This document shows positions 23,185 to 37,878 of a DNA stretch of 64,000 nt, piece after piece. The position numbers and the translations under genes are program-made. Every line of letters begins with the position of its first letter. Positions within the stretch are counted from its first letter, which is position 1. The notes under the pieces were generated by a model. It was given only the letters and a program-made list of their open reading frames with translations. It ran no database searches and was not told where the DNA came from. The stretch is from Trema orientale (taxonomy: Eukaryota > Streptophyta > Magnoliopsida > Rosales > Cannabaceae): positions 1 through 64,000 of the forward strand of contig JXTC01000252.1 of assembly GCA_002914845.1 (NCBI GenBank). The letters are read 5' to 3'.

Positions 23185-26100
23185 CATGTATGTGATTTTG
23201 ATATTTTAGTAGCTTAAATCAACTATCCTATGCAGCCGTTTACCTTTACATTGGACCTTTATGACTAAAACAAGTGTATGGCTGATCATAACATTAACCA
23301 ATATATGGCTTTCAAAAGATGAAAGCTCTTTTACTCTCCTACTTTGAATAAGTAAAACCAAAAATCGATATTTGGAAGTGTCCCAAGTCCTAACCTTAGA
23401 CGTAATTTTCTGGTGTTGAAATTCTGTAGTACAGAAGTGCTTACCAATTTTTTCCTGTGGATAGTTATTGTTATGGATTGGATCCCATACATCATTATCA
23501 TTAATAGCAGAAAATGAAACTTAACTCAGGATGATTAGAAATGGAAAACGACAAGAAATATATACATAATACATTTCAATACATATTTATGTGTCTAGAT
23601 AGTTAGATTGCCAATTTGTTAATATCCATATTTAAAATCTCGAAGTTTTAATCCTTGGTTCTGCGCATGAGAAAATGACAGAATCTAATATTGTGACCAC
23701 TCAACTAAGCTGGATTGAACTCTGGCCTGACTAGTACCTTATGTCATATGTGGGACTGCATATCATTAGGTTTACACTAATAATGAGCCATGGAGGATAG
23801 TGCCTGCCTGGAAAGCACAGTGAACAAACAAATAAAAAAACACTTGCTTTTGATCGATATCATTTGTGGGGATTCTGAAAAAACAAATAAAATAGGCTAA
23901 TAGTGAATATTAAGGAATTGGCAGATTTCCCATCAATCTTCTTAGATGAATTTGCGTACAATTTGATTCTCATTTGATGTCACGTTATTAAACGAGTACT
24001 ACCAATTATGTTCTCTACCACATAAAAAGTCACCTCTATATTATTCCCCACTATCATTAAAGGTGTGGCTTGGGTATCCAAATATAATAAATCCCCTTTT
24101 GAGAACACCACTGGGGATTCTGATTAAAATCTCCATACTCAAACAAAAGATAGATGATTCACCAGCAGCCCTTTGGTGGGGTTTTTGGCTGCCTTTCATA
24201 ACTTTTCAAACTGTTTTTACCATTTTTTTTCCTCACATGTTTCTAAAAGAAAAATCCATCTCCCCTTAGAAGGAAAAAAAAAAAAAAAATCATCATTTAG
24301 GAAATAATAATGGAGGTACTCTGTAAATGAATGGTTTGGATTGGTCAGATTATCTTAAATCAAATTCTAAAAGTTGCGGCGTGCACAGGATCATGCCACC
24401 AGTTGTCCCAACAACTATAATGCTCAAACAACTCCCATTAACCCAACTTCAAAGTTGGGTGTGCTTTCTCTAAACCACAATTGGTGGAATAAATAATTGT
24501 TACTTGTCATATTTTAGTAGTTTTATTTCTTTAGTGTATAATAATTATTTGCTTAATCAAGAAAAAAGATTTAGTATTTTAGTTAAAAAAATCTAAACGT
24601 GATACCCTTCGTGTACTAAACTAACGATACTCCATCAAGTACATAAATGTACAAATCTGCATGATATTTTGAAAGGACCAATCCTCTAACTACACAACCC
24701 TACAACCAGCTGGACTTTGATATTATAAGCTCATGTAAGTGAAAAATCACGTGTTGAAGTCCTTTTTCCCTTTTGAGTTTGCGTTGAAATATCTTCACTC
24801 TTGTCAGAGCAATTAAAAAAAAAAAAATTTGACACTAAAATTGACAATTCTTACGAAGTGTAGAAAACTATGGCTTTGTTTGGTAAAAGGGTCTAATTAA
24901 GAGTATGTTCTCATATGGGTGCTGGCACAATGCTATTGGGTTATGACCTGTTTGTTTCCATCCAATGTAGACACAAAAATGAGACAACAAAATCTTACTC
25001 AGAAACCAAACACTTTCAACAAATTGGATCCAATGAAAATCTTGTAATTATACGAGTCTCATCATGCATGAAGCACAGATTGAGATAAAACTAGCTGATT
25101 AATTATGTATCTGAACTAACTTCTCTACTAGAATCAGTATTAAAAATCTAGTCAGAGATAATTGAGTAGACACTAAAACTAATCATATTGGTTTCAACCG
25201 CTAATATATGCATTAATAACCAATAGAAAAAGACGACATAATCTCTTTCAACAAGTCAGAATTAATTTATACTAAGGTCACCAAAGTAAAAAACAACACT
25301 ATGCTAAGGTCAATACTCAAAAAGTGTGAAGCCCCAATCACCTTTGTGCATTAAGAATAATAATTATAATTAATTTTGCCATATCTTTGATACTTACAAC
25401 TCTCCGTTGCTGTAGCTTTCTCTCATAACAACTTCACCTACCGCAGGCCAAAACACACCCCCAAACGACAATCACAGTAAAACGACTACATACTAAAATA
25501 GCAGTAATAAGAACAAGAAAAGGGTCTTAGTCGTGGCCAGCCCAGGTAATGGAAATAATTGAGGGAAAGAGTCAAGAAGTGGTCCTTTCAAAAGCCCCAG
25601 CTGAAGCAATCCACCACCACTGCCATGTGTTTTCTTTTTCAATTACGTAACTATCAAACCTTATTTTTTAAGGAAATGGTGAATGGGAAAGAATGTTAAA
25701 AAAATGATCTCCCAAAACCAATTTTCATTTTTAATTTTATTGTTATTTTATTTTTAATTTTTTGGTTAAACCCTTTCGTTTTCTTTTGTTACTATTATTT
25801 TTTTTTCCCCCATTAAGCCTCTTGTTTTGTGATCTCTGCCCTCCAATCATTTTGTCACACTGCATTAAACAAAGCAAGGTGTTGAGTCATGGTCCGCCAA
25901 TGTTAGGTTGGTCGCTTTCACTTAAATTAGTGGCGGCACAAACTTCAATTATATAGTCGGTTTATTATATTCCAAATGTTACATTATATTATTCAAAGTA
26001 AAAACCACCCAACTTTAGCTAGGTCTTTGATTATTGTCATGCATTATAAATACATGTATTTATAATGTGGTTTTTATTTCTATGAATAGTAAGAAATTGC

Positions 26101-27851
26101 AAGAACAGTGTGAAAACCAAACTCATGATTAGTGTGTATGGTATAAAATATAATTTGCGGTGATCGTCACCATTGATTTTTTAACTATTAATTCGAACTC
26201 GGAACTACTTTGATTTTTAGTATCATTTGTATTGTACTACGTACCACATTCAGGATTATAAATCTGATATGATATCAAAATTATGCCTACATATTCCATA
26301 TAAAATTACATATATGTCCACATATCTAATCTTAGCTTTATGTTTCCAAATTCTAATACCTCCAAAATGGATATAATATTGGTTTGTACAACGTATAGAT
26401 ATAAGGATATGATATCATTGGTATGAATAAGAAAGATTAGATACCTCTCAATTATGGAGGATATGAACTCAGGAGCTGATCTGGATAATCTGTACAAGTG
26501 TACAACACACACTTAAGAGACCTATCCATTTCTTAGCCATAGAAAAAGGAATTTGATGCTTTTTGGCAACTAATTAATTGCATCACAAAGGCACCACTAG
26601 ATATTTAAATAATTATTATATGTACTGCTAGCAGAACTGCCTCAGGCTCTAGATCTGCGTGTAACACATATAATGGTTGCGTTCTTTTCAAGTTAATTAG
26701 GCTCTGAGAAGTTAAGGGAACATGGAAAACGCTTCTCAAATCATTGAGAACAATAATGAAAGTTAATCAACATTTTTTTAACAATAAAATAAAGTAATAC
26801 ATAATTAACACAAACCAAAGCCTGTTAAAGTCAGTAGTAAAAGTCCTCAATGATAGTTTTGACGCATTAAATATTTGGTTCTCTTATTGACCAGAAAAGT
26901 CTTTGTCTTTTTTTTTTTGGGGGTTAAGGAAAAGATATTTAGGCTTAATTTGGTAATTATATTGATTTGTTCATTGATTAGATTCAATCTTGACTTGTGT
27001 CACTCGCCCATTGTCTAGTAATATCAGCCGAACACAAAAAATGTGTCTGAATAAGACCAATCCCAAGTGCTGATTTTTGTTTCTCTAGAAAGATGACCTG
27101 ATAAATGGTAGGCTTCATGTTGTAGAGATATCCAGAATTATGTGGATGAATGGATCTGTAACCAAGAACTAACTAGCACAAAATATCTAAGTAAATGACC
27201 AAAATGCCCATAGCTGTTGTTAGGATAGTTGCAATTTACGAATAATCGTGTCTGTCGTGACTAATCCCAATCACATATAAGTGTCATAGTTCTTTATTTT
27301 AGATTATTTAGCAATAAGCATCCATTTACTCCGAAAAATAGGCTTAAGTGTGAATTCAGGAGAAAATATAAATGTCAAAGAACTAATTAGCTATTAATTA
27401 ATTGCTAATTATTTATCTCCGTAGAAAACTGGCGTTTCATATTTGTAACTTTAAATTCATTAAGAAAAACGAGGGACTTAAATAACTATTTTATTGAAAG
27501 AGACCAAATTGGAACACAATTTTTTTAAAAGAAAAAATACTATATTATTAGGTAGTCAAATGTAGACAATGGAGGCAGCAAAACCCAACGGTTGAGCTAA
27601 ACTGGAGGGCAATTTAGGAATATCATAATTTGGACAATGGCAGAACAAGGAAATTTCTGGACATGTGGCAGTCCAGAAAGTACAACCATTGCTCGGTTTA
27701 ACTATTCAATAAATTGTGAATTACTTTTCTCAGAAAAAAACCAAACGTGATTAACATAAGTTGATAAATATCTTAATGGCCAAAGAAAAATAAATTATTT
27801 TTTTTCAAATAAAAAAATAGAAACTCAAAGGTGATGAAGCAACGGCTTTGC

Positions 27852-28021
27852 CTATTTAAACCCACATATGGCTCTCTTATTCCTCCTCCCACTTCCACCA
27901 TTCTTCAATATCCCTCTCCTTGCAATTTTCTCTCTTCAAACTTCTTACCTTGCAAGAAAGAAACTCTCTTTTCCTTTCTTTGACTCTCTTTGGAGTCATT
28001 CTTTTTGGCCATTTGAATCTG
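27852..28021 (+). promoter_or_regulatory. Core promoter and 5' UTR exon of the HAD gene
   Basis: CTATTTAAAC at 27852-27861 is a TATA-type motif. It is followed by a pyrimidine-rich leader ending in a good donor, TCTG followed by GTAAGC, at 28021/28022. The coding ATG is at 28868, so a leader intron of about 0.8 kb is inferred. The acceptor may be the AG at 28837-28838. Confidence 0.45.
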
Positions 28022-28867
28022 GTAAGCCCATCTTTCTGATTCAATGGTTTTGCATTTTTTCCTTTTCATCACATTTTGCTTTCTGGCCTCCTTTTATTCC
28101 TTGATTATGCAAATAACCTTATTAGCTTTCATGCCAAAGATGGAATATGGGTTCTGCTTCTTGCTGATAAAAAATTTAATCAAAATCAACTTCTTACTTT
28201 GCACAAAGCATATATATGTATATACATTTTTTTTCTTTAGTAAAAGCTTTATACTATTGAATACTTTTGAGAAAGACCCATCCATTTTACATGGTTTTAC
28301 TTTGTTTATTATAATCTAATGGGCTGTCTTCTTTTTCAAGTTTAAGTTGGCAAATTCAATGACTTGTATTTGTTTCCTAAAGTGATGATGATGGATCACG
28401 TGAACTTTGTTTGATTTAGCTTTTCTTCACTTGGAATAAAATAAATAAATAAAAAATCAGCTTTTGTTGGAGATTTATGCATTTGTTTATGTCTTAGGAG
28501 TTCATATGCGGATAACAAATAATGTTAATGCCATGGGACTTTCGCCATTTGTCTAAGTTTTCAACCTCATAAAATTAATGGACCACCTTCAAACTATACT
28601 AGTGGTTGTGGATTGTCCATTCAGAAACTTAGTAAAGAATCGACCTCAGATTGTTCATCATTATAGACCCTTTTTCTGTTTTAGTGGTTATCTGATTCAA
28701 TGGTAGCCTACACCTTCTGTAGACATATAGATTGAGTATCAAAATGAATATGTGTATATATATACAACTTAAATTGGTTAAGGACCTTAAGTTTATCGTA
28801 AGAGTCTTTTGTACTCACACGTTTCTCTGTTTCTGAAGGTTTTTTTTTTTCTTCCTTCTGATAAAAA

Positions 28868-30568
28868 ATGGAATTTGAGGACTGCTACCTTCAGGTTCAA
28901 AGGCCAAAATTTGATTGCCTTCTGTTCGGTAAGCCTTAACATTTTTCTAGGTGCCGATTTAGATTACCTTAGGGAATTATATTATGATGGTGACCAAGTT
29001 TTTTGACATTTTGCAGATCTAGATGATACCCTTTACCCCCTTAGCTCTGGCCTTGCCACAGAATGCCGCAAGAATATAGAAGGTAATACAATTCCATGGT
29101 TAATGCCCCGTTTTCTGGTAACCAGTTTCTCTGTTCCTAACATTGACAGATATGGTGATTTTTCTTTTGCAGACTATATGGTTGAAAAGCTTGGCATAGA
29201 TAGGAGCAAAATAGCTCAATTGGGTAACCTGCTATACAAGAACTATGGCACCACAATGGCTGGTTTAAGGGTATGCCTCAATTTCTTTTCTCTTCTTTTA
29301 TATTTGTTGGAAAGTAAGGAGCAAATAGGTTGAAAAAAATATGTTGTTTTGTCTTCCTTTTGTAGGCTATTGGCTATGACTTTGACTACGATGAATATCA
29401 CAGGTAGAAACACTATTCTATTCGTTTATTTATTTAATTATTTTTCCTTATTGCTGTTCCATCCTTGTTCTATGAATATTTACCTTTCGTGTTCATATGT
29501 AACAGTTTTGTTCATGGGAGACTACCTTATGAGAACCTTAAACCTGACCCCGTTTTGAGGCACCTTTTGCTTAGCCTGCCTTACCGCAAAATTGTAAGTA
29601 CATATTTGACATTTATCACTGAAAACAAAAGAAACTAGTTACCCCAGTTTGTTAAACTGTCTTCTCATGAGATTCCTTTTTGTGTTGTATGCGAAAACCA
29701 GATTTTCACAAACGCGGACAAGGTCCATGCAGCTGAAGCTTTGAGCAGGCTTGGACTAGAAGGCTGTTTCGAAGGAATTATCTGCTTTGAGACCCTGAAT
29801 CCCATTCATAAGAACACTGTTTCTGATGATGAAGATGATATTGAGTTTGTGCGATTAGACAACACCGCTGATGTTAATAACACCACAACTAGTACTAGCT
29901 CTGTTATTTTTGACATCATTAAGCATTTTGATCAACCAAATCCGAATTCGGGCTTACCAAAGACACCAATTGTGTGCAAACCTTCGGAATCCGCCATCGA
30001 ACGGGCTCTCAAGATTGCCAATCTCATTCCTCAGAGAACAGTAAGATGATGGACATTTAAAACTTTTAACTTCTCTTGAGATTTCAACATCAAGTTGTTG
30101 CTTGAGCTTGAATTTGTCAAAAACTGTCTTCATCATCTTTATTTGTGGTTCTAATTTGCGTTTCTCTATCAGATGTTTTTCGATGATAGTGTCCGAAACA
30201 TCCAAGCTGGAAAGCGAGTAGGCCTTCACACTGTGCTGGTAAGCCTTCGAACATGAATACTAGACCACAAAATTTTCCAAGTCATTGAATATTGAAAACT
30301 GACAACAAGATAACCAAGTGGGAGATGTGGTATTCTCTTTATGCCAATTCAAAGACTAATACCATATTCTCATTCACTTATATGAAATTTGTCCTTAAAT
30401 GAAAATCCACAGGTTGGCACTTCACAAAGGGTTAAAGGAGCAGATTATGCATTAGAGAGTATCCACAACATAAGGGAAGCACTGCCAGAGCTTTGGGAAG
30501 TTGACAGGAAATCAGCTGAAGTGGATTACCCTGGCAAGGTTGCTGTGGAGACCTCAGTCACAGCTTAG
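28868..30568 (+). CDS. HAD-superfamily hydrolase, pyrimidine 5'-nucleotidase-like (SDT1 type)
   Basis: Eight coding exons: 28868-28928, 29017-29082, 29173-29270, 29366-29403, 29506-29593, 29702-30040, 30173-30238 and 30413-30568. All phases agree and give 303 residues. The HAD catalytic set is complete. Motif I is DLDDTLYP with nucleophile Asp21 and acid Asp23; motif II is FTNAD with Thr120; motif III is Lys210 in KPSESAIERAL; motif IV is FFDDS with Asp234 and Asp235. The order and spacing fit the HAD-IA / pyrimidine 5'-nucleotidase group (yeast SDT1-like), which dephosphorylates nucleoside monophosphates or small phosphates. The true substrate is not evident. There is no transit peptide, so it is probably cytosolic. 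A divergent acidic, Asn- and Thr-rich loop of about 40 residues lies between motifs II and III. An AATAAA-type polyadenylation signal follows at about 30698. Confidence 0.95.
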
Positions 30569-30697
30569 ATGTTAGATGTTTTCCCATCTCAAACTTCATA
30601 CCCTTATTTGTTTAAGGGGAGTGGGGGAAAAAAAATTATGTCACTGTGCAGATGAAGTTGATGTACTTTGTTTTGTTTTGATCAGTTATTAATCTAT

Positions 30698-30704
30698 AAT
30701 AAAA
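30698..30704 (+). terminator. Polyadenylation signal of the HAD gene
   Basis: AATAAAA lies 130 bp after the stop codon at 30568, at the usual distance for a plant near-upstream element. No other gene lies close by. Confidence 0.45.
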
Positions 30705-31283
30705 GGGAAAGAATTAATTAAAAAAATATATATATATATGATCTTCTTCAGTTATTATTATTTTTTCTTAATGCCAATCATCTCCTTAGTCTTGGGGTGG
30801 AGTCAAAATGCAATTTGGCCATTATTAATTTTGGAATGCAAGGTCATGATATGTCATGCACGCCATGTTCTATAATAATGCAAGGCCAGGTGTCATATGA
30901 GCCTTCTTATGAAAGGGATATGAACTAATATTAATTAACAGTTTCTTTTTAAAAAAAAGTATATGCTTTCAGAATTCAGATCAATGGATTATATTAATAG
31001 TTTTGCACGAGGAAAAAGTGGCAAACATGGCTTGTTTAATAAAGCTTGTAGTCGTAACGTTACAGGTTTCTAAATAATTTATCTATTTTAAGGGTCGAGT
31101 ATAATGTATTTTTGAGCTTAATGAATCATAATATAATGAACAAAAGATGACGCATTGTCATTCGTCCATATATATCAAATTGAAACCAACTAAAAATATC
31201 AATGTTTAATTTATATAATAAGTGAATGAGAATATAGTATTAGTTTTTGCAACTGAAACTTTAAATAAAATTTCTAAGGTTAT

Positions 31284-31362
31284 TCCATTGTCGGGATATG
31301 AACCCGGGTCGCCTGGGTGAAAGCCAGGTATCCTAACCTAAACCGGAGTAGACGACAATGGA
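31284..31362 (-). pseudogene. Degenerate tRNA-Glu (anticodon TTC)
   Basis: On the minus strand the acceptor arms TCCATTG and CAATGGA pair perfectly. The anticodon arm CCTGG-CTTTCAC-CCAGG presents TTC. The D arm is expanded by about six or seven bases through a GGTTTAGGTTAGG duplication-like stretch. The T stem has a C-A mismatch, and the T loop TTCATAT lacks the conserved A58. At 79 nt against 72-73 usual, it is most likely a non-functional nuclear copy. Confidence 0.75.
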
Positions 31363-32360
31363 ATGTTGATTGTTTTGAGTTTGATTATTAATTAATTGAG
31401 TTCATGAAAGGTAATTAACAGAAAAACTGTGATAGGTAAGGTGAGACTAGGTATGGGTCAAAGACACACGGAGCCCACCAACAACATGGGCTATGACAAT
31501 GAGGCCCTCTAAGCTCATTAACGATTGGGCCCGAGAATTTAGCACCGCTTCTGCTTGCACGAGTAGGTGGCAGCACTACAGCAGTCAGTCAGCTGTCATT
31601 GATTTTGAACACGAATCAATTATCACTAAGTTACGTACTTCATTTGATTTTGGTTGGCAATATGTGGTTTAAGATACTAAACTCCATATCTAAAAAGCAT
31701 TTAACAAAGTAGGTGGAATTCGATAAAAATGTAGGTGTCATACCTAAATACTTTTAGTAAATTTATGCATTCTTTTCCTTCTTACCTAGTTTTCACCGTC
31801 CATATACAGTAAATATTATTTTGGAAATGGATTTATAGTCAATTTTGCGGAAATAGTCTATGAAGAAATATTGTTATTTTCACTAATAGTACATGACAGA
31901 TACGTTGGTCCAATTAGACCTGTACAATAGCATGAACCTTTCGGAGGAGGACCACGTCACCTAATGCCATCTAATGTTGCTAGAAGTAACAATACAAAGG
32001 GGTGCGGTCCTATGCATTCTATATCGACTAGATTGGCCCTTACAAAGGTCACCCAGCCAGTACTCAAACTTGTGACCACATACTCATCCATGGTAAATAT
32101 TACTATTAGGTCACCCCAATCGACAGTAACTGAAATAGTTAAATATTCCTTCTTTTAAATCAAGGGATAATTACATTTTTTATAGCACATTTTAGATGTT
32201 TGTTTAATTTATACATTGTATTTTGTTTGTTGTCAAGATTAATTTTTAAATTTAAATATTGTAATAAATTTGTACCATTTTTTAGTCAAACACTAATTTT
32301 AACCAATGAGCTTTATCAAATTAGTCTTTTAAACTTTAACACATACATATATATATATAT

Positions 32361-32720
32361 GGGCACCAATCCAGTAGGTATTTTTTCTTTTAGAAATTTA
32401 GGTGAATGATCAAGATTTTAAATTTGATTAAGTAGATGTCCACTTTTAAAATTTTATAGCTAAATGTCCAGGTATATATATTTTTACACTTGGTAGATAT
32501 ATTTTAGTTACTGTACTGAAATGCATTAGGTATATAATTTTTTATACTTGGTATATAAAATTTTACACTTAGTATATAAGCATATATACCGGACATTTTG
32601 CTATAACATTTGACAAAGGGACATAAACTGAAATCGGGTCCAAAATTTGGTCACATTTCTATAAGTTCTTTTTTTTTCCTTACCTATTTATAGGTATTAT
32701 TTTGCCCAATTAAAATTCAT
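32361..32720 (-). mobile_element. MITE family C, copy 3, interrupted
   Basis: The left end GGGCACCAATCCAGTAGGTA and the block TTACCTATTTATAGGTATT at about 32680-32698 are contiguous in other family members. Here they are separated by about 290 bp of unrelated AT-rich sequence, suggesting a nested insertion in the T tract. It is non-coding. Confidence 0.45.
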
Positions 32721-32905
32721 CACACACGTCTTTTCTAAAATAAATATGTATTTTTAAAGTTGTGAAAAGGTATTTTGATAAACTTATTGTCAAAATTGGT
32801 GCTTGACTCTAAGAGGAAATTTAATAAAGCTATATTTAAAAAGGTAATGTTGAATGTTGATAAAAACCAAAAAAAAAAAAGAATAAAAGTATAATTATCC
32901 CTTAA

Positions 32906-33588
32906 GGCCAAGTTTGGAATGCAGGATAAGGATGGGATTAGATTGGATTAAATTAATCCCATGTTTGGTGCATGCATATGAGATGGATTGGATTGGATTA
33001 AAATAATCCACTCCAAAAAAATCCCTTAGAAGGGGATAATCTTATCCTCTTGAGAATTTGGGATTGGGAGGGATTATGAATTTGATTAAAAAAATAGAAT
33101 GTTTTTGAAGTAGTAATAAATGATACTTTCGAAATTAACTTTTAAAAGTGGTAAAACCAAAAATGGTATTTTTCAAAATATTTTTTATAAATGGTATTTT
33201 TCAAATAATTTTACAAAAATGTTATTTTCCAAAAATAAGTTTTAAAAGTGGTATTTTTCAAAATATTTTTTTAAAAGTGGTATTTTTCAAAATATTTTTT
33301 TTAAAAAATGATATTTTTGTAAATAAGTTTTTAAAAATGATATTTTTACAAAATTGATTTCTAAAAATGATATTTTTCTAAATTAATTTTCAAAAATAAT
33401 ATTTTTCTAAATAATCAAACCTCAAAATTTGTAATTTACCTAAAACTATGAAACACACCTCTCCTAACAAAAAGTAGCACACCAAACATGGGATAGGATT
33501 GGACTATAATTCCATCTTATCTTATCCTATCCAATCCAATCCAATCCTTTAAAATAGTCCAATCCTATCCTGCATACCAAACGAAGTC
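32906..33588. mobile_element. Harbinger-like non-autonomous transposon
   Basis: A 683-bp element. The left end is GGCCAAGTTTGGAATGCAGG and the right end, reversed, is GACTTCGTTTGGTATGCAGG. The trinucleotide TAA flanks both sides (32903-32905 and 33589-33591), matching the TWA target preference of PIF/Harbinger. Subterminal GGATTGGATTGGAT repeats occur on both arms. The centre, about 33150-33410, is a tandem array of GGTATTTTTCAAAATATTTT units. No transposase is present. Confidence 0.8.
33150..33415. repeat. Tandem array inside the Harbinger-like element
   Basis: About eight to nine degenerate units of roughly 28-30 bp, with core GTGGTATTTTTCAAAATA. The array yields an artefactual 69-residue open frame rich in Phe, Ile and Lys. 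Confidence 0.8.
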
Positions 33589-34247
33589 TAAGTTAATGTA
33601 TTAAAATCTAATTATCTAAAAACTAGATAAATAATATGAATCCAAACCTAAAGTATAAACTTATTAAATAGGGACATAGCTTGCAGTCAGAGCTCCTCAT
33701 AGTGGGAATATGGGGTTAGGAATGATAATTTGGGTCATAACACAACTCAAAACTCACTTATTTAGTTAACTCATTTGACATAAAATTATTCTAATCGACA
33801 GGATTAATTTTTTTTTCCCATAAAAATATATCATAAAATATTAAATAATCATTTCATTAATAAAGTAATGTTTTTTTAACAAACTTCTTGTAAATAAAAT
33901 GAGAGAGCTTAAAATTGAGGAGCTAACGAACTCATCTAAATTAAAATTGTATTTAAAAAAAATCGAAAGAAAATAAAAATTACTAACAATTTGATTGAAG
34001 TATGTGACAAGTGAGTCAAATAGAAATAGACAGGTTTTAATTGGGGAATGGCCACCAGTAGATAATATTAGTAGATGGAGGCTCTCCCTCTCACTGCACA
34101 TGTACAGGTATTGTACACTGATGCGGCTTAGCAACATAACCCAGTGGCCAATAGGAAAACCCCACATCCACATCGTTGGAGAGTAAAGGGAAGAGCGTAG
34201 AGATGAGAATGAGATAAGGTAACTGAAACCAAAAGCTTAAGCTTTAA

Positions 34248-34276
34248 GCTTCTTCTTCTTCTTCTTCTTCTTCTTC
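34248..34276 (+). repeat. (CTT)n repeat in the SDR 5' leader
   Basis: A run of about nine CTT units ends about 125 bp before the ATG at 34402, within the likely 5' UTR of the SDR gene. Confidence 0.85.
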
Positions 34277-34401
34277 TCCGGCGCTACGTAGCTCAAGCGT
34301 TACCAAGGGTTGTATGAAAAACGGTGCACCCTATACTTTATGGTAGTATTTAATTAAATAAGTTGTTGCGGTGAGTAGTAGTAGTAGTTTTTGGTTGATT
34401 G

Positions 34402-36833
<2,432 letters not shown>

Positions 36834-37740
36834 TCTTTATGTAGTAATGTTGCTGGTGTAGTGTTGCTGGTATAGTAATACCATAGTTATCCTTCCTAGT
36901 TTTCGGACCATAATGCCATTTTATTAATGTTACTGTTGAGTTTACAAGAGTATGAATCATTTGGTTTAAATGGGCATTAACTAGCTTGAGTATTGATCAG
37001 TAGCCTGTTTCCTGTAGATTTGCTTCTTGTAGTATTCTGAGGGATTATGCTGACAAGCCATTCTCTCACATTAAACAATATCACAAAATGAGCTATTACT
37101 TTATGATCTTTCTCATAGTTTATTTCATAAACCAGTTTTTTCCCTTTTTTTTTTTTTTTTCTTTTTCATTGAAGTCTTTCATAAATAATTTTATGCTTGG
37201 CAGTGGTATAATCGAACAAGTCAAAAGTTTCGAGCTATGTGTTTACCTCTCCTCTCGCATCCTTTTGCCAAAAAAAACTATTTTCATTTTCCACTCCTTT
37301 GAATGCATTTGATATGAATATGATGGAGATGAGGATATGGATACTGTAGTAGTTATACAATCTCCAAAATAGTCTTCGTAAAATTACTCGGACACCCTTT
37401 ATTTTGTGTCAGACCATAAAGTCTCACTCTTCTTGAACCAAAATACTTATGCTAATTGCTAACAATCTCTTAAATTCAAAAAAATAATCTATTTTAATTA
37501 AATTTGATTAATATTTTTAACTTATCACCATTAAATTTTCATTTAATATAAATATATTTATATCATTACAACGCTCGATTGATTTCTTTTAAAACTCTTT
37601 TTGGGTTTGGTGGTGTTACTACTTACTAGTGTAATATACACACAAAGATAGGGTTGTCGGTGTAAATGTACTGCATTTAATTTTATTTTTTTTATATTTT
37701 GTTGTTCATTATCTAAATATATAAAAAAAAATAAAAAAAG
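36834..37740. other. Intergenic gap between SDR and YidD genes
   Basis: About 0.9 kb of AT-rich DNA, likely the SDR 3' UTR followed by the YidD promoter. I see no further gene. Confidence 0.5.
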
Positions 37741-37748
37741 AGGAACGA

Positions 37749-37760
37749 AACGACGTCGTT
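37749..37760. promoter_or_regulatory. AACGACGTCGTT palindrome upstream of YidD
   Basis: A perfect 12-bp palindrome with a central ACGT core, 119 bp before the YidD ATG. It is a plausible bZIP-type site; no function is shown by the sequence. Confidence 0.4.
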
Positions 37761-37878
37761 GCAAGAGAAATTGTAATCTGATTTTGTTTACGAAAATAAA
37801 ATGACGAGGATAATATTAGATAATTGGATCGAGACTGCGGAGGTGAGCGTGTGCGTGTGGAGAGGGAGATGAGATGAG

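Larger units (their letters stand above)
19094..27850. other. Gene-poor region between WRKY and HAD genes
   Basis: About 8.7 kb with no gene I can support. It holds an inverted-repeat element at 21185-21632 and a hAT-type element at 22550-23184. AT-rich low-complexity DNA with poly(T) runs makes up 19.1-21.1 kb, and ordinary AT-rich intergenic sequence fills 23.2-27.8 kb. Open frames at 19684-20151 and 24063-24269 have no recognisable domain and composition typical of non-coding AT-rich DNA. Confidence 0.55.
30705..34250. other. Intergenic region between HAD and SDR genes
   Basis: About 3.5 kb with no protein gene. It holds a degenerate tRNA-Glu at 31284-31362, an interrupted MITE C at 32361-32720 and a Harbinger-like element at 32906-33588. 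The remainder is AT-rich and shows nothing I recognise. Confidence 0.6.

Noticed and set aside
22366..23217. Arg/Pro/Thr-rich frames on both strands
   Set aside because: Products of the CGGGTTCGGGT arrays of the hAT-type element.
31284..31362. Functional tRNA-Glu gene
   Set aside because: Expanded D arm, T-stem mismatch and loss of A58 argue for a relic.
33148..33357. 69-codon frame of repeated Phe-Lys-Ile
   Set aside because: Translation of the tandem array inside the Harbinger-like element.
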